Part shown: positions 57,232 through 64,000 of the stretch, in pieces
Layout: every line of letters begins with the position of its first letter
How positions within the stretch are numbered: the first letter of the stretch is position 1
From: Adiantum capillus-veneris
Taxonomy: Eukaryota; Streptophyta; Polypodiopsida; Polypodiales; Pteridaceae
NCBI GenBank assembly: GCA_014529385.2
Contig: CM043947.1
Span: 118,833,273 to 118,897,272, forward strand
Reading direction: 5' to 3'
DNA length: 64,000 nucleotides
Made by a program: the position numbers and the translations under genes
The notes under the pieces: generated by a model
Told to the model about the DNA's origin: nothing
Databases searched by the model: none
The model's input: only the letters and a program-made list of their open reading frames with translations

Positions 57232-57829
57232 CAGTGTGACATAAAAACGCGTTTCATAGGTATGAAACCTCGAAACCCCGAAACGGACGAAATGTTTCGA
57301 CGAAACTCACGAAACAGAAAACTGCCCGAAAAAAAAAAGTCAATTTTTTCCAAAAATTTAGCGATTTTTTTAAAATTTCAGTAGTTTAAAAAGATTTTTT
57401 TGTACTCTCTTTGCACTATTGCCTCTCTTTTATGCACATTGTACATACATATACATACGTACATATATGTATATATGTACACACGTATATGTATGTATGT
57501 ATGTCTATTATACACGTGTGCTTATACATATGCATATGTATGTGTATAAACACTAAGAAGAGTACATAATAAAACCAGTTTACTAGTCCGTATGTACACA
57601 CACACACATGAATCTTTAATCTATTCATCCATCCATACATAGATACATACTTACATACATACATACATACATTCATACATGCATATATAAATAAATATAT
57701 ATTTTTATATCTTTATTTAAATGTATTTCTACGAAACCTGTTTCATAATTTTTGTGCCCTGAAACGAAATGTTTCAAAACCTCGAAACCCCGAAACGGAC
57801 GAAACCACGAAACGTTTCATGTCACACTG
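57232..57829. mobile_element. hAT-type MITE, 598 bp
   Basis: Terminal inverted repeats CAGTGTGACAT...ATGTCACACTG (11 bp exact, with imperfect pairing of AAAACGCGTTTC against GAAACGTTTC further in) and an exact 8-bp target repeat GTGCCTTA. CAGTG ends and an 8-bp duplication are hAT hallmarks. Subterminal regions repeat the GAAAC/GTTTC motif many times, and CCTCGAAACCCCGAAACGGA occurs near both ends in the same orientation (about 57,267 and 57,778). The centre (57,430-57,720) is CATA/TATG simple repeat with no transposase. Confidence 0.85.
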
Positions 57830-57837
57830 GTGCCTTA
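57830..57837. repeat. MITE target site duplication, right (GTGCCTTA)
   Basis: Identical to 57,224-57,231. Confidence 0.85.
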
Positions 57838-58297
57838 AATCCCATGTGGGAAGCCTACTGAGAGTAGGTGACTAGTATCATTTGTTTTGAGAGTGAGATT
57901 TGTATTAGTTACAAAGAAATGATGTCCGTCTTTTGACAAATTACATTGAATCGATTGGTTTATTTTAATTTAGTATTCATTATATTTGTTGCTTTTCATG
58001 GTTTGTTCTCTTAACATCTATTGCAAATGAAAACACACTACAATGTAAACTTCTGTTCATTTGTAGTTCAACATGTATTTTTGCAAAAGCATGTGCTTCT
58101 AAAATTGTTATGTTACTAGTATGCATAAAATAGTAGGTCATTACATTCTGTACGAAATCCGTATGAGGGGGAATGGCTCATTGCCAGAATGTTTGTATCT
58201 TGTCTGTATGTAGGGGGTAGGCTAGCATGTAAGATACCGTACATGGGGGGGGTTCTCTAATTTTGATGCATGCAGGTGACATCCCCCCATTACTAAA
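57838..58297. other. Right subterminal part of the TIR element; no gene
   Basis: Contains GATACCGTACATG and GTACGAAATCCGTATG, echoing TGTACCGTATG next to the left end, and runs of G and C. Confidence 0.4.
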
Positions 58298-58312
58298 AGT
58301 GAATCCCCCAAG
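58298..58312 (-). repeat. Right terminal inverted repeat
   Basis: AGTGAATCCCCCAAG; its complement matches 23,782-23,796 at 13 of 15 bases. Confidence 0.65.
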
Positions 58313-58320
58313 GTGTTTGG
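58313..58320. repeat. 8-bp target site duplication, right copy (GTGTTTGG)
   Basis: Matches 23,774-23,781. Confidence 0.75.
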
Positions 58321-58520
58321 TGTGGGCGAAGTTCTTATTGTGGGACATATGTGCGAGTCATATGGTAGAAGGCCTTGTCCTGCAAAAATTGATGTGATTC
58401 AAAGAATGAAAGAGACATGTATTAATATAACTGAGGTTTAAAGGTTCTTGGGTGTGTGTGTGTTCTATGTTATCTGGATTCCACATTATCATTAGCAAAA
58501 ATATGGACTCTTCATGGGCC
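58313..58520 (+). pseudogene. gypsy-1 reverse transcriptase thumb, displaced 3' part
   Basis: Reads VFGVGEVLIVGHMCESYGRR, then AKIDVIQRMKETCINITEV, a TAA, RFLGVCVFYVIWIPH. This is the RT thumb that follows the point where gypsy-1 breaks at 23,781 (QKSVFG). Homology fades after about 58,500; RNase H and integrase were not found. Confidence 0.8.
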
Positions 58521-58832
58521 TTGTAAGAATCCTTACTTTCAAGGAAGTGTGCCAAGGTTAAGGGGGACAAAGGCTTTGAATGGGGCTATTTTGGTACCTT
58601 TGACCCCTAAAAAGGTAGTGGGAAGAGGGGGGGGGGGTTAACCATTTGAAAAATAGGAAAGGGGGAGGGGGGGGAGAATGCTATCTTCTCTCTCTAGATT
58701 TTTGGCCAACTTGTAAGTGGCCTTTCAACTCTCCCATGCCACCTAATCAAATTCGTGGGTCAAAGAGGTCAAAAAAGTGATTTTTTTCAATAAACTCTAT
58801 TTTCCCATAAAAAGTGGCCCCAACATATATAC
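58521..58832. other. No gene; G-runs
   Basis: Poly-G tracts at about 58,626-58,638 and 58,663-58,673; decayed end of gypsy-1. Confidence 0.45.
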
Positions 58833-60264
58833 ATGTTAAAAAAAAAAGAAGCTAAATTACTCATAATTCAGCATTTTTTGACTCCCTCCAAAACTTTTAA
58901 GAAATTCCCACCAAAATTGACCACTCTCCCTCCCAATCTAATCTCCTCTTCTACACCCATCCCTCTTGCACCTGCACCTGCACTTGCTGCTGCATCCACA
59001 CACCCATATCCTTTCCATCTCTCCATCCTTCAAGCTCCATCTCTCCATCCTACAATGCCTCTTGACGAAATGACCAATGTCCCAGCAAGCTCTTCACGCG
59101 GTAGGTCTCCAGGGCTTTTCCTACGCCTACCTCAAGCGTATGTTCCGACAAAGAAGACATGCTGGGGTACATTACCTTCAGTCAATGAACGCCGCGCTCA
59201 AGGGGAGAAGAATATGGTTCTCTAGACAGAGGGATGCTTGTACCCAAAGGATCCTTCTCTCAATGTCCATCCACCTCTTACAAACCTTCCATCACTGTTG
59301 CAATATGTTGGAAATGGAGATCAAGGTTTGTTGGGCTACTGCAAGAGACTGAACAGACACGAGATTGCTCGGTCCGAGATCTACTTGCGTCATTGGCAGT
59401 TGCTGAATGGGAGTTTCCATAATCTTCAAGATTAGATGCAAATAGCTACTAGTGCGCTCGAGGAGGCAAAGAGCACCACCACAACCAAGGAAAATGAAAT
59501 TAAAAAGCTTGAGGATACTCTTTCACACATGAAGAGGACTGCCATGGGAGGTAGGGTGAGGAAATGAGAGTTGTCCAACATTCAGACTCTTGCACCACGT
59601 GGTGAGACAAGAAAACAAAGGGTGAAAGCTATGAGGTAAGATGTTCTGCCCCTCATGTTGTTTAAGTCTAGTACTGCTCATCATTGTTGTTTTGGATAGT
59701 AGGAACTTCGTCCAAGAAACATGCAGTGGCGAGAATGCGTCAGCTTGGGCATCTTTACTTCGTTCTTGTTTCAACAAAGAGGACTTTATTGGGATGCTTG
59801 ATGCTCCAGAGGAAAAACACTTGAAAGACACAATCACTAAGAGAGTTCTTCAAAGTTTTTCTAATATTGTCACTGACCTAGATGTTCAGGATATTTGTGA
59901 TGCTGTTGGGATTAGTACGAAGGGCTATCAAGCAATACATCAAGTGTTAAAAGATATATTAAGAAGTTGAGGAGTCACGGAAAACCTTCTCCCACTTCCT
60001 CAAAAAGTGGCGATTGCCAAGAGGGTGTGAAATGAAGATGTTGTTCACCGATTAGGGGACTAATTGTATATTGAGGACACGATGCCTCTTCAGCCGCTCC
60101 GTAGCAAATCACAAGGAAGGAAGGGCCACGGGAAGGAAAGCGGTGTTGTTTCCAATAGTGTGTTGCAGATCGAAGGCTTTGTTTACACCAAATTCAACAA
60201 TATCTTTGTGCACTTCATACGATTGCAGCAGTCCATGGCTGTTTTCTACAATTTGAGTGATTGT
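58833..60264 (+). pseudogene. Spliced pseudogene of unknown family
   Basis: One frame runs from 58,833 to a GTAAG donor at 59,636 with three in-frame stops (59,223, 59,433, 59,565). It has a Pro/Ser/Ala-rich start, then AYVPTKKTCWGTLPSVNERR, LYPKDPSLNVHPPLTNLPSL and LNRHEIARSEIYLRHWQLLN, and a coiled-coil-like piece (KENEIKKLEDTLSHMKR). A 64-bp intron-like gap ends at GGATAG (59,699). The next exon reads CFNKEDFIGMLDAPEEKHLK and LDVQDICDAVGISTKGYQAI. After further stops comes FVHFIRLQQSMAVFYNLSDC, ending where the next LTR starts. The second exon resembles uncharacterised plant proteins; I cannot name the family. Confidence 0.5.
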
Positions 60265-61186
60265 TAGAAGCTGGACACACCCTATGGAAAATGACTGCTT
60301 GGCAGATTATTATTTTTTGTAATTATTCATTTATTGAGAAAAACCCGACATTTCACCTTGTAAATATTGGTGCTTATAGAAGTTTCCAGATTGTATCCCA
60401 GTTTTGACATTTAGATTGAGTAGATGGTTAAATTGGAACATTAGGGTTTGAGAATTGTAAGGTATTTATACCACTTTTTTACCTTAATGAAAAACCTTTT
60501 GTCATTTTAAAAAGTTTGAAGTCTATGAGTGAGCGTACTGTGTACGAGAGAGTGAGAGCTTCATCTTGACGCTACGTGCGCACCGGTGGTCGGAATCGAG
60601 TGTGGAGAAGTGCAGCATGTTGCCCCCGATGAGAGCTATGCGCCAATACCTACATTGCGCGCGTACGGCCCGGTTTTGTGAGCTCCATCTATGAGCTTCA
60701 TTTGGTGATTCGGTGAGCATACGTTGTTCGATTTTGCATTATAGCATATCCACACGTTCGCATTGAGTAGAGCTACACATTAGGCACTTTAGATTTCGGA
60801 AACGACAACCTGCAAATTTTGGCAATACATCCTATGTGATTTTGCACCAGGTGTTTTGGTTGGGATTTTGGTTCATAGACCTTAAGGAGAGCGACCTATT
60901 GGTGTTAGTAGGGTCTCCTTCAAGTTCTGTGGCGTTTCAAGATTGTTTGATGGGTAGTCGGCTCTAGAAAGCGTTTTAGGAAGTTTCCTCTTATGCACTT
61001 TTGAAGGTTGTGACTTAGACATTGGGCAGAGACCTCTGTAGGAATTAGTTAGGAGTCGGTCGAGTGTAGGTTGGCACCCTATGCTTGCTTCCACGCGCCT
61101 GCAGGTCGAGCTTTGTCCTTAGCTGACAAATCTTGTTAGGTGAGTTTTCGTTATGCTGACGTCCGTCGCGGCGTATTCTTCCAACA
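60262..61186 (+). repeat. gypsy-4 5' LTR (start inferred)
   Basis: Ends CCAACA one base before a PBS, so the right edge is firm. The start TGTTAG at 60,262 is chosen because TGTT pairs with the terminal AACA and because the upstream pseudogene reading stops there. A TATA-like GGTATTTATACC (about 60,460) and AATGAAAAAC (about 60,488) fit promoter and poly(A) signals. The partner LTR is beyond the window. Confidence 0.55.
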
Positions 61187-61187
61187 T

Positions 61188-61205
61188 TGGCGCCGTTGCC
61201 GGGGA
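61188..61205 (+). promoter_or_regulatory. gypsy-4 primer binding site
   Basis: TGGCGCCGTTGCCGGGGA, a primer site common in plant Ty3/gypsy elements (Athila/Tat type). Confidence 0.88.
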
Positions 61206-61705
61206 CGAAAACCTTAGGTAGGTGACCGAGATTAGTCCTTGAGGATAGGGATTCTTTGGCATGCCAAGAGTCTCGTTGTACATTTAGATAGGATCAGAGG
61301 GTGGAGGACTCTCTAGGTCTTAGAGGGAGTCTAGGGAGTGTGTGTCTGGCCTAGATCCTTCGACTTAGGTAGACTTAGGTATTAGTTGAGTGGAGAGTAG
61401 GAGTCAGAGTGGTAGAAGCGGTGAGAGGAGAGGTTGAGAGTTCGGAGAGGCCAGGAAGCAACCAAAACACCATTATCACCATTTCACATGATGAGTAGGA
61501 GTAGAGTAAGTAGGACATGATGATTCATGATCTAGATCACTTCATGCATGTATACTTGCTTGTTAGATTCATCATAAGGTTGTAAAAGACGCAAAAGTGT
61601 GTTTGAAAGCTAAAGTGAAGTTCAAAAGTTACTGTGAGTGTTTCTGATAGAGCTGCAGAGCATCAGCAACCTTTCTGTCAGGAAAAAAATTAATTTTAAG
61701 CCAGG

Positions 61706-61729
61706 AGACATCCTACGCGTAGGATGTCT
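61706..61729. repeat. 24-bp palindrome, copy 1 (perfect)
   Basis: AGAC-ATCCTACGCGTAGGAT-GTCT, a perfect inverted repeat with no loop. Confidence 0.97.
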
Positions 61730-61866
61730 ACAGGCTAAATTGATGGAAATTTTGGAATTTTGAGTTGACCAGGGTATTCAGAAGGTAGGATTTACCCTAT
61801 TTTCACTGGGAAAGTGAAAATTTGACCATATCTTGACAGGATAAGGCCAAATAGACTGAAATTGCC

Positions 61867-61878
61867 AGACATCCTACC
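61867..61878. repeat. Palindrome half-site
   Basis: AGACATCCTACC: left half of the palindrome only. Confidence 0.85.
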
Positions 61879-62128
61879 CAAATTGTGCCAAGGCATTATT
61901 TTAAGACCAAAACCATAGGATGACTGCATGGGCATGATCTGCATGATATATTGAGTGACTGAGAGAGGTTTCATCTCATTTGGGTGAAAAAATTGGGTTC
62001 TAAGCAGACTTTAGCACTTTTGACTGAAAAAGGCTAGAACAGCTAGAATTGGGGCCTTTTGAAATCCACCGAGGTTGTTGACATCAAGGAGAAGCTATGG
62101 GTCAAGTCTGGGGTCAAACAGACCAAAA

Positions 62129-62152
62129 AGACATCCTACGTGTAGGATGTCA
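62129..62152. repeat. 24-bp palindrome, copy 2
   Basis: Core CATCCTACGTGTAGGATG; centre GTGT instead of GCGT and last base A, so slightly imperfect. Confidence 0.97.
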
Positions 62153-62253
62153 TCTGTGTGATTTTACACCCCAAACCTAATTTTGAGCATACCAAAGTGA
62201 TCAACACCTCAAGAGGAGTCTGTGATTTGCATTTGAAGCCAGTTAGAGCAAAA

Positions 62254-62277
62254 AGACATCCTACGCGTAGAATGTCT
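62254..62277. repeat. 24-bp palindrome, copy 3
   Basis: Core CATCCTACGCGTAGAATG; one change in the right arm. Confidence 0.97.
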
Positions 62278-62528
62278 TTAGCAAGGAATTGAAGCCAGAT
62301 ACTGATTGTAGGCATAGCAAGGTGTTGTATAGCCTAGGGCAAGGCTCCTAGTCAATTTTGGTCCAAATTGGAGTTGATTAGACTGATCAGACCAACAGCA
62401 GGCTGTCGGAACAGATTTTTGATCCATTGACCAGCTTATAGGTGTCCAAATTAAAAAGTGAAAACAATTGTGGACTCTGCACATCAAGCGAAATCCATAG
62501 TGCAAAAATCCAGGTAAAACAGAGCAGG

Positions 62529-62552
62529 AGACATCCTACGCGTAGGATGTCT
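62529..62552. repeat. 24-bp palindrome, copy 4 (perfect)
   Basis: Identical to copy 1, and the identity extends left through the preceding GG. Confidence 0.97.
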
Positions 62553-62960
62553 ACTAGGGCTTAGTGGAGAGAAAAGTTGATTGAGCTTATACAGTGAGGT
62601 TCCATTTGGCTTATGGGTTCCAGAATTTCTTTCAGAAGTGAATTTGGACCTTGTTTGACCTTTTGACGGAGCAAAGACTAAATTCAAACTTTTCATGTAA
62701 ATTGACCAACATCTGAGGGAAGTACAGTTCCAGATTAGCAGACCTAATCCAGATCACCAGTAGTGTATAAAATACAGTAGTGGTTGAGGTTAACTCTCCA
62801 GTTATACCAATCATTACTAGAATTACCTCTAGCGGTTAAATGCTTTGATTCGATTGCCGAAATTAAACGCTTATGTACAGGTATATTCAGTAGCAAAGCA
62901 AGAAGTTTTGCGGAGACTGATCCTTTGTCAGGTGAGTGGTTGGATTTGTGATAAGTTGCA

Positions 62961-63950
62961 TTGATAAGTTTGATGAATTTAAGATCAGGAAGATACATTT
63001 TTAGAGACCAAAAGGTGGTAGGTGACCAATGTAGCTTAGTGTCCACCGAGGTGAGTGTAACTCAGGCAAGGCTAGATCCACTAGCACCGATTATTGAGGA
63101 GGGTAGTGATATTGACACTTCATCAGACAAATCCTTCTTCATAATGGGTAGTCAACAGCCAAGGGGTTTCACCTATGACGGACCAATGCCAGGAGGAAGC
63201 ACCTCCCTAAATCCTTTGAATGATTCCAAGTTCACTATGATCTTCTTAGAAGGAACAAACTCGAGGGGAGCTCTAGTCTATTCTGACTATCGAGGACGCA
63301 AGTGTATTTGTATTGAGGAAAGACCGGCTCAGAGACTAGAGATAATTCGAGTCTACGATGATGGAGATAGATTTCGAGACGAAAAGGGGAACCACTATCT
63401 GATAGTTAGTAACTCTCAAGATTACAATAGATATGGAGATAACGTGGCGAAGGAAAAAATGGTTTCAGAAACTCAAGAACCACCACCAAACATTGACCGA
63501 CCTGGAGCGCTTTTCATGTATGATAAGAAAACAACCAGGGTTTCAACTTATAATGAGAATGTAGGAATTTACAAGCATGAGAGGGAGGGAATAGTCTCTT
63601 ACTTTCGTTGCAAAGAACCATACCCAAACAAGTTAAGCAAAGACAAGCTTCTTTACTTATTCTCTTATGAAATTTCAGTGGGGAAGGATATTGTTTTTGT
63701 TGATAGGTACGGGCGAGAATACCAACGTATTCTCCCAGAGGAGGTAGAAAAGGCAACAGTATCAGGAGCATCAACACAAGCCCCTGATGAAGTGCCAAGA
63801 GCCACCTACACCCCTAGCAAGTTACAAATCCCTTTTCAGAGGAGTATGATGCGACCTCACATTCTACCCGACCGTAGACATTCAACAACCAAAACCAACC
63901 AGCAACTCAGTCATCATTGCAGGGATGGCTTCGACAGAGTGCAACATTAG
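62961..63950 (+). CDS. gypsy-4 probable gag N-terminal region
   Basis: 329-codon frame 1.76 kb after the PBS, where gag is expected. The track edge at 62,961 is not a clear ATG; an ATG at 62,973 (MNLRSGRYIF) is a likelier start and its MNLRSG is common at the start of plant gag proteins. No capsid or zinc-knuckle motif is seen. The protein is polar and charged, with two short similar stretches: ALVYSDYRGRKCICIEER and RVYDDGDRFRDEKGNHYL, then IVFVDRYGREYQRILPEE. It ends at 63,950, 50 bp before the window edge, so the rest of the element is out of view. An unusual gag or an extra ORF are both possible. Confidence 0.5.
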   Translation: MISLMNLRSGRYIFRDQKVVGDQCSLVSTEVSVTQARLDPLAPIIEEGSDIDTSSDKSFFIMGSQQPRGFTYDGPMPGGSTSLNPLNDSKFTMIFLEGTNSRGALVYSDYRGRKCICIEERPAQRLEIIRVYDDGDRFRDEKGNHYLIVSNSQDYNRYGDNVAKEKMVSETQEPPPNIDRPGALFMYDKKTTRVSTYNENVGIYKHEREGIVSYFRCKEPYPNKLSKDKLLYLFSYEISVGKDIVFVDRYGREYQRILPEEVEKATVSGASTQAPDEVPRATYTPSKLQIPFQRSMMRPHILPDRRHSTTKTNQQLSHHCRDGFDRVQH

Positions 63951-64000
63951 AACAAGACCGAAACCAAGATGGTTATCAAGCCGTACGAGGGCTAAGGGAT

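Larger units (their letters stand above)
23782..58312. mobile_element. Putative 34.5 kb TIR DNA transposon carrying gene fragments
   Basis: The left end CCCGGGGGATTCACT (23,782) and the inverted right end CTTGGGGGATTCACT (complement of 58,298-58,312) match at 13 of 15 positions. They are flanked by an identical 8-bp repeat, GTGTTTGG. The sequences outside are two halves of the same gypsy-1 reverse transcriptase, and one copy of the repeat leaves the reading frame open across the join. So everything between was inserted. Subterminal motifs recur (TACCGTAY; runs of G/C such as CCCCCCATTA near both ends). The cargo is fragments of an EDM2-like gene and another gene relic; the bulk of the length is later retroelement insertions. 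No transposase was recognised. 8-bp duplications suit hAT, P or Merlin-type elements, but the terminal CCC/CTT is not the usual CA of hAT, so the superfamily is open. Confidence 0.65.
61206..62960 (+). other. gypsy-4 leader with repeated 24-bp palindromes
   Basis: A 1.75 kb non-coding leader before the long frame. Four copies of a 24-bp palindrome and one half-site lie between 61,706 and 62,552. Confidence 0.7.

Noticed and set aside
57416-57676. 86-codon minus-strand frame
   Set aside because: Product of the CATA/TATG simple repeat in the MITE core (runs of MYVC, YIHIC).

Overview
The window is nuclear DNA from a plant with a repeat-rich, probably large genome. Evidence: plant-type Ty3/gypsy and Ty1/copia LTR retrotransposons with tRNA-iMet and TGGCGCC-type primer sites, nested insertions, an L1-like LINE relic, a hAT-type MITE, many long (CT)n/(CA)n microsatellites, and a multi-exon relic of a plant EDM2-like PHD-finger gene. 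I cannot name the species; a fern or gymnosperm is possible but is a guess. I found no intact host gene, no RNA gene and no bacterial-type feature.

Layout. 1-20 kb: decayed intergenic DNA with a minus-strand LINE relic (0.8-2.1 kb), a duplicated gag-like fragment (5.7-6.2 kb), a large imperfect palindrome (about 6.44-9.06 kb, two 1.3 kb arms around a 31-nt spacer), foldback elements (12.6-13.2 and 13.9 kb), a 196-bp tandem duplication (14.66-15.05 kb), several microsatellites, and LTR/PBS/PPT relics (17.57 and 19.09 kb). 20.66-23.78 kb: a decayed Ty3/gypsy gag-pol ('gypsy-1', DUF4100 type). Its reverse transcriptase stops abruptly at 23,781 and resumes at 58,313.

Between those points lies what I read as one 34.5 kb insertion (23,782-58,312). 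It has matching terminal inverted repeats (CCCGGGGGATTCACT / CTTGGGGGATTCACT) and an exact 8-bp target duplication, GTGTTTGG. Its own cargo includes fragments of an EDM2-like gene (exons at 34.58 kb and 55.2-56.7 kb) and an unidentified gene relic (34.98-36.06 kb). It was later invaded by gypsy-2 (23,906-32,623, near-complete, dual RNase H), by gypsy-3 (36,552-55,197, a broken chromodomain-bearing element), by a copia element (37,024-44,156) inside the 5' LTR of gypsy-3 with target duplication AAGGT, and by a 598-bp hAT-type MITE (57,232-57,829).

58.8-60.26 kb: a spliced pseudogene of unknown family with three in-frame stops. 60.26-64 kb: the 5' part of another LTR element ('gypsy-4'): LTR, PBS TGGCGCCGTTGCCGGGGA, a 1.75 kb leader with four copies of a 24-bp palindrome, and a long open frame (62,961-63,950) that is probably gag.

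Order of events inferred from nesting: gypsy-1, then the TIR element with captured gene pieces, then gypsy-2 and gypsy-3 (order unknown), then copia inside gypsy-3. LTR differences counted by eye are about 1.5% (gypsy-2), 3.4% (gypsy-3, first 470 bp) and 3.8% (copia, 213 bp); these are hand counts, not alignments. The open frames that remain are retroelement proteins for copying and integrating the elements; no host pathway is encoded intact.
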